Shown: positions 33,827 to 46,440, counted from the stretch's first letter. The stretch: 64,000 bases of DNA from Aegilops tauschii subsp. strangulata (GCF_002575655.3 NC_053037.3:501340544-501404543); one strand, 5' to 3'. Numbers and translations are program-made. Notes: generated by a model not told the origin, from the sequence alone.

Positions 33827-35056
33827 TGTCGGGTGGTAGGTGCGACATATGCCAACGGGTGGCTTATCATGGTGGGTGCCAGTAAGACGTCGCCGGTGCC
33901 TGGAAACGGGATGAGGCGAAGACATGCACGCCGGCGAATCTTACCCAGGTTCGGGGCTCTCCGTGGAGATAACACCCCTAGTCCTGCTCTGCGGGGTCTC
34001 CGCATGATCACTAGATCAGAAAGAGTAGCTACAAATGCTCCTAGAGCTGTTGGGTTCAAGGGAGAAGAAGAACAAGGCTAGCTCTTGCTTCCCTCTCTCT
34101 ATGGCGTGTGTGTAACTCTAAGAAGCCAACCCTTTGCATGGGTGCCCCGGGGGGTTTATATAGGCTTACCCCCCGGGGGTACAATTGTAATCCGGCTGGG
34201 CGCGGGTCCCAGTCGTCAGTGTCTTCGCTCGTCGGCTTCTCCGCCGGCCGTTGGGGCCCGCTAACTGGTGGGTCCCGCCGGCTGCCGGCCTCTGGGTCGA
34301 CAGGCCGGCCCCACTGCCTAGGGGTCTTGTCGGCGGCTGCTTACTGTAGCCTCGTCCCTGATGACGAGGGCTTCGTCGAGTTAAGCGTGGCTAAAGTGTG
34401 CCGCCTCGAGGGCTCTCACTGTAGCCTTACCTCGTCTTGTCTCCTTAATGTGGCACATGCTTCGAGGGAGGGGGTAGCCGGCTTCTGGGGGCCGGCTACG
34501 CCCCTGGCCGACTGGGGGAGACTGGCCGCCTTCGCGCCTCTCTCTGGCTAAAGGAGCCCGCCGCCCGTGAGCTGTACTGGTGTCTGTCGAGGGTGACGTT
34601 GAGGCCAACATGGCTACAGTGCCGAGCCGGACGGGAGATGGCTGTCCCGTACGGCGTCCTGTGGCCATGCCTGCCTCGGGCTTCCGGGGTAGTGGGCCGC
34701 ACTGTGGCCACACCCCGTCTTGTCACCGTTATGTGGGTGTAGTTTTGGTGGGTGCGGTCTTGGTCGGCTTCTTGGTGTCGGCGCCCTTCGTGGCCGGCTC
34801 TGGGGAGTCGGCGTTCTCCATGGCCGGCTCTGGGGAGTCGGCATCCTCTATGGCCGGCTTCCTGGAGTCGGCCATCCTGTGGTTATCTTGGGGGGAGGTT
34901 GCTGAGGCTGGGTCGTCTTCTGAGAGTCGGCTTCAGAGGTAGCCGGCCGGGGAAGGCGGCCCAATGCTTGAAATGCTTGAAGGCCCAAATGGCCTGATAA
35001 TTTCTTGAAGAGCCAGGGGCAGTCGGTTAGGCTACCCGTGGCAATTTACTCCGACA
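33827..35056 (-). repeat. Gypsy B 5' LTR (right)
   Basis: 1230 bp, same ends as the left copy. TATA box on the minus strand at about 34154-34163, flanked by CCCCGGGG tracts. It contains a ~14-base extra segment near 34485 (TTCTGGGGGCCGGC) absent from the left LTR. Confidence 0.93.
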
Positions 35057-35061
35057 GATAG

Positions 35062-36882
35062 CAAGAGGTTGGAGGAGACCAGCTGGTCGTTGGTGTTCTG
35101 CTTTCACCCTTCGACAGACATCACATTCATTTACAAATTGAGCGATTTTTCGTTTCATTCGAGTCCACCAATACGACTGCTTGAGGTCATGGTACATCTT
35201 CGTACTTCCAGGATGAATGGAAAGGAGAGAATTGTGTGCCTCGTTCATTATGACTTTCCTTAGATCACCTTTAGGAACCACAATCCGGTCCTCGAAGAAT
35301 AAAGTGTCTCTGTCATCAATGCGATAGGACTTGTATTTGGAAAGACCCTTGTCGATACCACGTTTCACCTTCTTCACCATGGCATCAAGGAGTTGTGCCT
35401 CACGAATCTGATCTTCCAAAGTAGGAGAGACTACGAGGTTGGCAAGGAAGCCTTCAGGAACAACTTGGAGATTCAGCTTGTGGAAAGCTTCACAAAGATC
35501 CGGTTGGAAAGGCTTGAGAATTAGGCTGTTGCAATAAGCCCTCCTGCTTAAAGAATCTGCAATGACATTTTCTTTGCCTGGAGTATATTCAATACTCGGA
35601 TTGTACTCTTGAATCATTTCGACCCATCGAGCCTGCCTGAGGTTGAGGTTGGGCTGAGTGAAGATGTACTTGAGACTCTTGTGATCGGTGAAAATGTCCA
35701 CTTGTCTTCCCAATAAGAGATGTCTCCACGTTATTAATGCATGGACAACTGCCACCAACTCAAGATCGTGAGTGGGGTAGTTCTTCTCATTGGGCTTCAA
35801 CTGACGAGAGGTATAGGCCACAACTTTCTTCTCTTGCATTAACACAGCACCGAGACCTTGGAGAGAAGCATCACAGAAAACTTCAAAAGGCTTGGATTCA
35901 TCAGGAGGAGTCAAGACAGGAGCTGTGACTAGTTTCTCTTTGAGAGTGTTGAAAGCAACGTCACACTCAGGAGACCAGAAATACTTCACATGCTTCTGGA
36001 GGAGGTTGGAAAGAGGCTTTGCAATCTTAGAGAAATTCTCAACGAATCTTCGGCAATAGCTTGCAAGACCAAGAAAACTGCGGAGCTGCTTGACATTCTG
36101 AGGGGGTTCCCAATTCACAATTGCGGACACCTTCTCGGGGTTAACAGCGATGCCCTTGGCAGAGATGATGTGACCAAGGAAAAGAACTTCATCGAGCCAA
36201 AACTCACATTTAGAGAACTTCGCATAGAATTGATACTCTCTGAGCTTGTCGAGCACCAGTCGCAAATGTTTGGCATGGTCCTTCTTATTCTTGGAGAAGA
36301 CAAAATATCATCGAGATACACCAGGGCGAATTCATTGGTATAGGGGTTGAAGATGAAATTCATCATCCGAGAGAATACTGGAGGAGCATTGACAAGGCCG
36401 AAAGACACGACAGTATATTCATAAGAACCAAAGCTTGTTCTGAATGCTGTCTTGGGAATATCTTCTTCACGAATGCGAATCTGATGATAACCCATACGAA
36501 GGTCAAGCTTGGAGAATACTTTAGCACCTTTGAGTTGCTCGAATAGCTCATTGATGTTGGGAAGTGGATACTTGTTCTTGATTGTCTTCTTGTTCAATGG
36601 ACGGTAGTCGACACAAAGTCGGTCCGTGCCATCCTTCTTCTTTACAAAAAGAACACCACAACCCCATGGAGATGAACTCGGTCTGATCAAACCCAGACGC
36701 TCTTGTTCATCGAGTTGTTTCTTCAATTCCTTCAGCTCGTTGGGTCCAAGCTTGTATGGACGCTTGCAAACGGGTTCAGTGCCTGGCTCAAGTTTGATAA
36801 CGAACTCAACTGGCCGGTGAGGAGGCATACCCGGAAGCTCTTCTGGAAAGACATCTTGATACTCACAAACGACTGGAATTTA
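35062..36882 (-). pseudogene. pol: Gypsy A RT, RNase H and integrase N-terminal part
   Basis: Minus strand. RT runs from MPPHRPVEF (36828) with [23 protein letters not shown] and the YLDD catalytic box at about 36310. A frameshift follows at about 36270-36300 and RT continues in a new frame ([11 protein letters not shown]). RNase [37 protein letters not shown], so D-E-D are present. The integrase zinc finger is H...H...CDVCRR (35100-35190). The frame runs straight into the Gypsy B insertion at 35061. An upstream stop at 36880-36882 and a frameshift in a T run near 36920 separate it from gag. Confidence 0.88.
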
Positions 36883-36893
36883 AGAGATGGCAT

Positions 36894-38435
36894 TCAATTC
36901 GCCCTTCTCATTGAGAGAAAAAACTGAATGGTTTCATCACGAGCGGCATAAATAATCACATCCTCAGAAGAGTGTGTCAATTGAATTTCCCTGGCAGCAC
37001 AATCAATTTGAGCTTTGTGCTTAGAAAGCCAGTCCATCCCGAGAATAAGATCAATATCTGAGTCACCAAGAACAACTGGAGAAGACAGGAATTTATAGTT
37101 TCCCATCTTGATGGAAACGTCCGGAACCATGGAACTTGCATTCATGAATTTACCCGGAGAGACAACTGATAACGGTCTAGGCAAATCTTGATAAACCAAC
37201 TCATGCTTAAATGCAAATGGTCTTGATATGAAAGAAAGCGATGCACCAGTATCAAAAAGAACTTTTGCAGGGATATCATTAACAGGAAGATTACCCATTA
37301 TCACATCAGTAGATTCCTCCGCTTGAGCTGTATTCATCATGTTCACCTTTGCAGACTTTGGATTATGCTTGACCACTGCATTGCTGGAAGATCTGACAGG
37401 AGGAGGAGGAGGCAGGCGCCTTTGGTTGAAGCACTTGTTAGCATAGTGACCTTTCTGCTGACACTTGTTGCAAGTCACCTCTGAGAGTGGACGGTGATAA
37501 GGAGCATTGGGCTTTGGAGCTTGATTCTGAGACTTGTTATGATAGCCAGAGTTGGAAGAGTTGGAAGAACCATGGCCACCTTTGTTCTTCTGCTGGTAAG
37601 GCTGATGAAACGGAGGAGGAGGAGGCAACCAGAACTTCTGTTGCTTAGCTGCCACAAGTGAGGAAGAAGAAGACTGAACTGCGTCCCAGACTCTTTTCTT
37701 AGAAGCCTCACACTTGAGCTGAGCAGCCTCTTGCTTCAGTGCCATGTTGTAGAATTGATCAAACTGAGTAGGCTCAACAAGAACGAGAGCTAACTGCAGA
37801 TCCTCTCTAAGGCCACCTCTGAAGTGATAGATCATGCTCTTTTCATCAGGAACGTCTTGTTTAGCGAAACGAGCAAGTTTCTGAAACTGGATGTTGTATT
37901 GATACACAGACATGTTGCCTTGCTTGAGATTGCGGAACTCCTCACGCTTGCTCTCAACAACACTTTGTGGAATGTGGTGCGCTTTGAAATCCCGACAGAA
38001 GTCAGTCCAAGTGATCACACGACCTCCTCTGGAATCTTTGTATTGTTGATACCAATCAGCAGCTTGGTCCTTGAGCTGAAAAGAAGCAAACTTGACATAG
38101 TCCTCAGGCCTGACATTGCTACATTCAAAATGCTTGTTGATGTCCACGAGCCAATCATCGGCATCCGTGGCCTCGGCACAGTAGCTGAAAGACTTGGGCT
38201 GATTTGCGAGAAACTGGTTGAGAGTAGCAAAGTGAGACTGATTGTTGCCTTGACCTTGATTGCCTTGATTGGCTTGCCCTTGGGTGCGTTCTTGCAAGAG
38301 TTGCAGAATCATCTGAGCATTGGCGTTGGTCGCTGCCATGATAGCTTGCCATGCCTCTGGAGGCGGAGGTGGTGGCGGAGGGTTCGCTTGACTCCCTTCA
38401 TTGCGATCCGGATTCTGACGCGTTGGCGGAGCCAT
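36894..38435 (-). pseudogene. gag: Gypsy A gag and protease
   Basis: Starts MAPPTRQNPDRNEG (38435), chosen because upstream sequence reads as leader. Pro-rich N-terminus, capsid domain (WLVDINKHFE, FASFQLKDQAADWY, FRNLKQGNMSVYQY) at about 38160-37860, then a Gln/Asn-rich linker, zinc knuckle CNKCQQKGHYANKC at about 37430, then aspartic protease with LFDTGASLSFIS at about 37250 and ILGMDWLSKHKA. One frame carries gag and protease without a break until near 36920, where a T-run indel ends it as MRRAN and stop. The intact gag-protease part is about 513 residues, a normal size for this clade. Confidence 0.88.
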
Positions 38436-39586
38436 CCTGAAGAGGGTGACATCCGTTAGCATCTTGATAGACAAATAGATAAGTAGTGTCAACGGATAGA
38501 AATTGCAACATATAGTCTTCACAATAAACATTTGAACGAAGATGAACGAATGAATTCCATAGTAAATCATCACACTTCCATAAGTTGAGAAGCCACTTAA
38601 AAAAGATATGGAATCAACATATGACTTCGAAGCAACTCGAATATCAGAATTGAAAACAAAAAAAAGTATTGGCTTGCAAAATAAGCTGGAACAAACATAT
38701 GATAGATATTTCGTCCGAAGTTTTCGTGGTGGGGCCCACACGGGCTCAGTCGTACAGCACCATCATGTACAAGGCTGTGCACATGACATACGAAGCGTCC
38801 CCGAGTCGGCATAGCCAAGGACTCTTTAAGACACTATGAGACAACTGTAAAACCAACTGTGTACAGGCGGACCACTAGACGTCGAACCCCAATCTCATAT
38901 CATGCGTCTGTCGGAAAGATATCCTAAGGCTACTTGAATTCCCACTTATAAACTCCCGAAACTTTCTGGTTATGCAATCTGGTGTTGGGGATACAGGGGA
39001 CACAAAATATATCACCCAAACTAACAATCCCTAGATCCAGCTGTATCCATCCGTCAACACATAACCAAGAAACCTTCGGAAATCGTTTACCTCAACCTTC
39101 GAAAAGCATCCGTTATACGAGTTATGGCAATACTCCCGAACTCCCGCCCAGTACTGGGTGGCGTCGAGGTGATCTCACCAACAACTGCATAAAAGAGATT
39201 TCAATGTCGGCGAAACTCAGGTATTCCAGAACTGCAACGATAAAATTGTGACGACAACACCTCGGAGCTCAACTCCCCGGGACACTGCCACAACCCCTAA
39301 ATGTCAGGAGGCACCAAGAACAATGTTCTCGTCACAAAACCATCAGAACGATTCCAAGATACCCGCGTGATCCTAATTTTTTTTGTGAAATTTCAGGAGA
39401 GAATAGTCAAAACTTCTATGTCAGGAGACCTCACCAGAGCGACGAAGGGACTGAGGAGTAAAAAGAATCCTACTCTCCGATATATATAATCCTAAGACTC
39501 AAAACATTTTTGTTCTAGACTCAACAACACCAGCGATTCGATCAAGCAGGGGGCTCCTAAGTCGGGGATGGCTCTGATTACCAACT
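38436..39586 (-). other. Gypsy A leader between primer-binding site and gag
   Basis: Non-coding, AT-rich leader of the element RNA. On the minus strand at 39566-39584 the primer-binding site reads TGGTAATCAGAGCCA, one base longer than the usual TGGTATCAGAGCC match to initiator tRNA-Met, so an A has probably been gained. No other feature is seen. Confidence 0.7.
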
Positions 39587-42500
39587 TGTAACGCCCACGA
39601 TGGGGCTATATCTCCCACGTGTCGAGGCACGACTTAGAGGCATAACCGCATAGTGGTTTTGTCGCAAGAAGGGTCATCTTCACACAATCCCATGTAATGA
39701 ACAAGAATGGGATAAAGAGTTGGTTTACAATCGCCACTTCACACAATACATAAATATAATTCATACATCATACGAAATACAAACATATAGACCGACTACG
39801 GCCAAAATCCAGATGAAAATAAGACAACCCCAAATGCTAGATCCCCGATCGTCCCAACTGGGCTCCACTACTGATCATCAGGAAAAGACACATAGTAACG
39901 ACCACGTTCCTCATCGAACTCCCACTTGAGATCGATCCCATCATCTGTAATGGCACCGTCGGCACCTGCAACTCTTTTGGTAGAATCTGTGAGTCACGAG
40001 GACTCAGCAATCTCACACCCACGAGATCAAGACTATTTAAGCTTATAGGGAAGGAATGGTGTATTTAGGTGGAGCTGCAGCGGCAATAAGCATATATGGT
40101 GGCTAACATACGCAAAAGAGAGCGAGAAGAGAAGCAACGGAACGGTCATCATCTAGAAATGATCAAGAAGTGATCCCGAACTCCTACTTACGTCATTCAT
40201 AACTCAGACCGTGTTCACTTCCCGGACTCCGCCGAGAAGAGACCATCATGGCTACACACGCAGTTGATGTATTTTAATTGGGTCAAGTGACAAGTTCTCT
40301 ACAACCGGACATTAACAAATTCCCATCTGCCTCATAACCGCGGGCACGGCTTTCGAAAGATAATACCCTGCAGGGGTGTCCCAACTTAGCCCATCATAAG
40401 CTCTCACGGTCAACGAAGGATAAACCTTCTCCCGGAAAGACCCGATCAGTCTCGGAATCCCGGTTTACAAGACATTTCGACAATGGTAAAACAAGACCAG
40501 CAAAGCCCCCGAATGTGCCGACAAATCCCGATAGGAGCTGCACATATCTCGTTCTCAGGGCACAACGGATGAGCCAGACGTCGGGTTGGCATAGACCCTG
40601 ATTGCCCAGGGGGCGCCGGACATGGCTCGGTTTGGGCCAGCACTCGAAGGAGCACTGGTCCGGGGGTTAAAATAAAGACGACCCTCGGGCTCGCGAAAAC
40701 CCGGGGGAAAAGGCTTAGGTGGCAAATGGTAAAACCAAGGTTGGGCTTTGCTGGAGGAGTTTTATTCAAGGCGAACTCTCAAGGGGGTCCCATAAATCAC
40801 CCGACCGCGTAAGGAACGCAAACTCAAGGAACATAATACCGGTATGACAGAAACTAGGGCGACAAGAGTGGAACAAAACACCAGGCATCAGGCCGAGCCT
40901 TCCACCCTTTACCAAATATATATAGATGCATTAATTAAATAAGAGATATTGTGATATCCCAACATATCCATGTTCCAACATGGAACAAACTTCAACTTCA
41001 CCAGCAACTAGCAACGCTTTAAGAAGGGCTGAGCAAAAGCGGTAACTTAGCCAAACAACGGTTTGCTAGGAAAGGATGGTTAGAGGCTGACATGGCAAAA
41101 TGGGAGACATGATATAGCAAGTGATAGGTAGCGCAGCATGGCAATAGAGCGATCAACTAGCAAAGCAAATATAGAAGTGATTTCGAGGGGTGGTCATCTT
41201 GCCTGCAAGGTTCTCAGAGTTGTCGAAAGCTTGATCCTCGTAAGCGTACTCAACAGGTTCCTCGTACGCGAACTCGTCTCCTGGCTCTACCCAAGACAAG
41301 AACAAGCAACGGAACCACAATCAATCACGAGAAATGCACAAGCAACATGATGCAAGACATGTATGATATGCCAGATATGATATGCGATGCATATGCTTGC
41401 TCCGGAAGGAAAATGATGAACAAAGCAGTAACTTGGCAAACCAAGCATTCCACTGGAAATATGAGATGATTTCGGTCGAAATCGATATAAAGATCACCGG
41501 AACGGATGCACGGTTTGCAAATGGCAAGCAAAACAAGAATGACACGAATATGCGATTAACAGCACGATAGCACTTCGAAAGCAACGAGTAACAATGCTAC
41601 GGCACTCCAACATAGCAACAAAGCATATGGCAGTGGTGTACAGGAGATGATTCACAAAAGATGAACACTGAGCTACGGCTAGTTCACAACATAACAAGCT
41701 CAAACAAGCATGGCAAAAGTGCAAAAGATAACAGGTTCACAGACTTGGCATGCTACGAAATTACTGGACATGGCAAAAGATAACAAGCTCAAACAAGCAT
41801 GGCAAAAGTGAAATTACTGGACATGGCAGAAAACAGCATCAGGTAGCAATGTTCAGAGCACGAAATGAACATGCTACGTGAAGTTTACATAGCAAAACAA
41901 GGCATGGCAGTGTTCTAATAAATGCATATGACAAAAGTCCGTTACTGACCATAAGCCAAAAAGGACCAGAAGATTTGATGGCAAGCATGTAAACATAGCA
42001 AGTTTCGTGTACAGGTTTCAGACTTAGCAGAAAACAGAGCATGGCAGAAATAATAATATGAAGGCATGTTTGTGAGCTTGATCCACTCACTACAGAGCAA
42101 TGCATGACAAAACAAGCATACCTACAGCAAGATGGCATGTTTATGAAGCTATCCATGGCAAGAAGAAATGCATATCATGTATGGATCAACTACAATAAGC
42201 TTGGCAAAATTGCATATCATGTTAAGAATCTGCCAGAAATATTTTATAGCAAAAGTAGAGCAAGATTGAGTCATGCTATGGCACTCCATAATTGCAAACA
42301 AGGGCAGGAATGGATCAATTACAACAATAGCTACAAAACATCCTTACTGAACATCTCCAAAATATGCATGGATCTCTCTGTAGCATCAAGTTTACATGGC
42401 TTAGAGAAATCACTAAGTTCCTGAAATCAGAAACATTACGGGGCCTAGTTTGCATGCCTGTGCTAGTCACCGCAGAGATCACAAAAATACATGGCATACG

Positions 42501-43750
42501 CCACTGGAAAGATGACATGGCATACAACAAAACACATGTAGAGCTCATGCCCATAAGATGCACAGATTAAATGATACAAAAAATGACAAATCTCCAAGTT
42601 CTGATAAGAACCAGAAGATAACAGCAACTAGCCCTCTTGCAACGGAGATTTGGTCATCAAGATGACCTCTAATGAACATGATGCAATTGAACAAAATGTA
42701 GAGCATCGCGAGGCGAACAATTTGACATATTACACGCGTGAAACGGAGCTACATGGAAGGAATTATGCACTGTTGAACATGGGTACTTGCTATAGAATTC
42801 TCAGGACTTTGAGAAAAAAAAGCGGGAGGCGAGGTCAACGCACTGTAGCTCTCCCGATTGGATCTGGCCGGGGCGCGATGGAGCTTGCCAGCGACGGAGT
42901 GGAGGAAGAGGAGGCGGCGACGGCGAGGGAGACCGGAGGGAGGAGGAGGCGGCGGAGCAGCACCAGAGGGCGGCGGCGGACGGCACCAGCGGCGGGGGCG
43001 GCGCGACGGAGGCCGGGAGGCGCGGCGGCGGCGAACGGGCCCCGCGGGCCCGCGCTGGGCTCGGCGGGCTTCGGCGGCGGCGGCGGCGGGCTGCTGACGT
43101 GGCGGCCTGTGAGTGGGCGAGAGCGGCGGCGGGTTTGCGTCCGGCACGGACTGGACGCGTCCGGCGCGGCGCGAGGGATTTTTTTAGGGTTTCATCTGCG
43201 TTCGTTTTTCGGGAGGGGAGGCATATAAATATGTAGAGGGAGCTAGGAGACTCCAAATGAGGTGCGGTTTTCGCACACACGATCGTGATCGCACGACCTA
43301 CAGCATGGAAGAGAGTTTGGTAGGTTTTGGGCTGGTTTTGAAGGGTTTTTTGCTGCAACACACAGATGGACTTATCGGTTGCCCGGTTAACCGTTGGAGT
43401 ACCAAACGACCTCCAAATGGAACAAAACTTGACCGGTGGTCTCCGGGTGGTATACTAAGGCCACTTGACAAGCCTCGGTCCATTCCGAGAATGTTCGACA
43501 CCCGCTCACGAAAGAAAACAAGAGGGGTGCACCGGAGGAGATAGGAGCGCCGGATTGCAAAACGGACAACGGGGAAAATGCTCGGATGCATGAGACGAAC
43601 ACGTATGCAAATGCAATGCACATGATGACATGATATGAAATGCATGACATGAATAAAATACAAAACGAAAGACAAAACCCGACCACGGAGAGAATATCAT
43701 AACACATAGCCGAAAATGGTAAGACTCGGAGTTACATGCGGGGTGTTACA
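39587..43750 (-). repeat. Gypsy A 5' LTR (right)
   Basis: 4164 bp. Starts TGTAACGCCC, ends GGGTGTTACA, followed by target duplication ATGCA. A ~66-base tandem duplication around 41750-41815 (two ACTGGACATGGCA segments) is absent from the left LTR. The region 41640-42600 is full of degenerate CATGGCA/ACATAGCA repeats. GC island at 42850-43170. Confidence 0.92.
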
Positions 43751-43755
43751 ATGCA

Positions 43756-44397
43756 AGACAACATATGCAAGATACCCGAAATCAATAAAACATTCCAAAT
43801 TAAAACAGGCACCTTGACGGGTGAACATGACAGGCCATCTGCCTTTGACTCCTCGAGGTTAGAATAGTCATTAGGATCATATTCTGAACAAGAATCAACA
43901 GGTGGGGAGCGTATGAGTTTCATTGCATCCAGAATGGCACTCAATGCCTTGGTGCCAATTTTGTATGTCATTGCAGTGTTTAGCTTCAAGAGTGGACTGC
44001 TGCTAGTGCGACACAAAGCAGGTACACAGATCATAGTGTAGATATAACGGGAAAACCTTAAGCATCAGAGTAAAATCAGCAAAGTGGAACTTGCTGGAAT
44101 ATATGTGCTAGTATTGCCGGTACGGCAAGAAAGGCTTCGGATACCAGCTCTCTTCAAGTGAAGGTGCGGTACTGTTAATATCAGTGTAACTCTCAAAGGC
44201 GACACAGCTCCCCGCATTTCCTTGCTATTCTTATAGGATTCAAGTGGGTAGGCCACTACAAATCCTATTCCTATGTTTACAAGATCCTACGAATCAAAGA
44301 GGCTCAAAGTGTCCATCACAACCGACCGTATAGACCTCTACACCGCAAATGTCCCTGCTCATCTTCAGTACAAGGAACATACTGTACTACTATCATA
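43756..44397 (-). pseudogene. CACTA gene, upstream exon, right of the Gypsy A insertion
   Basis: A minus-strand exon at about 44003-43813 reads SSPLLKLNTAMTYKIGTKAL then an acidic EYDPNDYSNLEESKADG part. It ends in CAAG followed by GTGCCT as donor. It lies just outside the Gypsy A target duplication, so it and the exons at 14806-15571 were one gene before insertion. I recognise no domain in this exon. 44010-44397 has no clear coding. Confidence 0.4.
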
Positions 44398-44556
44398 CTC
44401 CCTCCGTTCCAAAATATAAGTCTTGGTAGAGATTTCCACTATGGATCACATACAGATGTATCCAGAAACATTTTAGAGTGTAGATTCACTCATTTTGCTC
44501 CATATGTAGTCCATGGTGGAATCTATACAAAGACTTCTATTTAGGAACAGAGAGAG
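44398..44556. mobile_element. Stowaway-type MITE, 159 bp
   Basis: Ends CTCCCTCCGTTCC and GGAACAGAGAGAG are imperfect inverted repeats, flanked by TA (44396-44397 and 44557-44558). The interior folds back (GTCTTGGTAGAGATTTCCAC versus GTGGAATCTATACAAAGAC). Confidence 0.85.
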
Positions 44557-44558
44557 TA

Positions 44559-46440
44559 CATATTAAAGAAGAACGGAAGAGGAACATGGTAAAGAAGAGC
44601 AAGCAGATTTTGGATAATAAAATGTTGGTTGCGCAGTGCCCACACATGATGAACCAGAGCGCATTAAGAATGCAACTCCCAGCTGTCTCTCGACCATTTC
44701 AGGCGGTTGGATGAAGATCCTACATCTCCTAACCCTTCTTCTTCCTCGTCTCTGATTCTTCCCATACAGAACACCACACTGGCCGCCGGCCAGACCACCG
44801 GCTCCCACCGCCTGTGTTCCTTCGCCACCGCCACCCCCACCCCAACCCCCACCCGCGTCGAGTTTTCTTCGTTCGGCGAGGCCCCACAACCACCCAAGCC
44901 CCTTCGATCGCACCGGCGAACTCCGACGAGCTCTGAAAAATCGACTGACCCAATTTTGAAATTTAGTCTACTGTGATTTAACTAGTGTGGAATATAAAAG
45001 GGGAAAACCATAAGCATTGGGAGTATAGTGTTGAGCGTGCCATGGCGGATCTGAAAGTGCAAACCGGACAAAGGCAACTTCACAACGAAGACAACAAATC
45101 TGAGTAAAGCAGTGGCGATCTATTTTCTTGCTGCGATAAATAAGTTGAGCAGATACGAAAGAGTACCGCCTCTGGTGCGGCGCCATGTACGCGTCTGCTG
45201 AGAATTTGACGGTGCTGCGGTAGCGATGGCTATCAGCGGCGTGGAAGCAGATCTAGGAGGGTAGACGGTAGCAGCGGGGCGCGGTGGACGAGATGGTCGT
45301 AGGAGCGGTGCCGGCAAGGTGGACGACGGCGGGGATGAAGCGAGAGGACGGGATGCAAGGATCCCGGTCCGAAGCCGTGGACGAGAGAGGTCGATATCTT
45401 GTAATGGACGGCGGCGTCGGGGTATCAGCTCCGGCATGGTGGAGGAGGACGGCGGTGGGTGGGGTGGCGGACGGCGGCGGACGGAGGAGGGTGGGGTGGA
45501 GAGGGTGTTTTGGCGCCCACGGAGTACGAATGGGGAAAAGGGAGGTAGAGAGGAAGGGGGGAACCATGTATTCAGGGCGCGCTTGTCTCAAATGCGAGGA
45601 AATTTACAAACTTAGCCCCCGTTTCAAATTTCTACTACATCACAGCAACATTAGTCGGTTGGGGATAGGACGGTAATCTCGCATACACCGAATATTTGCC
45701 GACGAGAGTTTGTTTTTGGCGCCCACCGTGTATGAATATGAATCGGGGAGGGAGTCAATTTCGGCCGAGGACACACTGTGTTTTGGCGCCCATCGTGTAT
45801 GAATCCGGGTGAGAGGCGGTTACGTCACGTTTGGGTGAAATTACAAACCTACCCCTATCGAAACCTATAGAAATCCAGCAGATAGGCTTTGCGTGGCAGG
45901 GATAGGCAGTAGTGATTTCCATCTCGCAGATTTTGGTTTCGGGCGGTTACTGCGACTTTCCCCGCTTTGTTCAAATTTTGCAGAGTGCACGTTTACCGTG
46001 CCAACTCAATTCGAATCCCGTTTGTATTCTATTTTTTTTCAGGCGGGATCCATTTTCAATTGGAATTACATTCTATATACATCATTTTTTATATATACTT
46101 TCAAAAGCACAACAAAGAATTCTGCTCCTTTATATGTATAATATGATTTACAAATACAACGATCTCGAAATCTTAAGAATGAATTAGATTTTTTTAACCA
46201 AATTATGTTCTACTAAAATGTATGGATCAGTAATATCTACATATTAAATAACATAGATGTGCGTGAATTCATATTAGTATGCATGTTTGATAGATCAATT
46301 TTGGTTCCAGTATGGATTACATGTATCATCATCTCGAATTGAAATATTTGAATACCTTTTTTGTTCACTCCTTTCACGCCCATGTCTCTCGCATGCATGC
46401 TCCTTTAGGTAGCTATCACTCTCTTTTCTCCAGCTCACCC
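44559..46440. other. GC-rich, possibly CACTA-derived region; no gene resolved
   Basis: 44710-44970 has a Pro/Thr/Ser-rich plus-strand reading and 45180-45600 is strongly GC-rich, with a Pro/Thr-rich minus-strand reading that could be a first exon, but no family match is visible. The motif TTTTGGCGCCCA recurs at about 45509, 45714 and 45780, twice followed by CCGTGTATGAAT or a near variant. 45850-46440 is AT-rich with no gene. Confidence 0.4.

Larger units (their letters stand above)
20975..35056 (-). mobile_element. Gypsy B: Tat-lineage LTR retrotransposon with antisense extra gene
   Basis: LTRs at 20975-22190 and 33827-35056 run from TGTCGG to CCGACA. The exact 5-bp target duplication GATAG (20970-20974 and 35057-35061) shows insertion into Gypsy A integrase. 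gag-pol is on the minus strand (right LTR is 5'). Between pol and the left LTR lies a plus-strand, multi-exon gene (22798-26601). The polyprotein has a second RNase H after the RT-linked one, a hallmark of the Tat lineage. The pair of LTRs differs by scattered substitutions and one ~14-base indel near 34485. Confidence 0.93.
15716..43750 (-). mobile_element. Gypsy A: Tekay/Del-like chromovirus LTR retrotransposon, with Gypsy B nested inside
   Basis: LTRs at 15716-19864 and 39587-43750 both run from TGTA to TTACA on the plus strand. The 5-bp target duplication ATGCA is exact (15711-15715 and 43751-43755). Coding is on the minus strand, so the right LTR is the 5' LTR. The order is primer-binding site, gag-protease, RT-RNase H, integrase and chromodomain. 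Integrase is split by Gypsy B between 20974 and 35057. Without Gypsy B the element would be about 13.95 kb. Long LTRs, a CCHC gag and a C-terminal chromodomain fit the Tekay/Del clade. Confidence 0.92.

Noticed and set aside
34059..34551. Open frames within the Gypsy B LTRs (also 21256-21978)
   Set aside because: They occur in both LTRs with differing breaks and no domain. LTR sequence, not genes.
44252..44265. CACTACAAATCC as a CACTA terminus
   Set aside because: Orientation is the same as the left terminus rather than inverted, and no subterminal repeats follow.
44707..44976. Pro/Thr/Ser-rich plus-strand ORF as a host gene
   Set aside because: Low complexity, no domain, and the minus strand is open as well. 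No evidence to choose.
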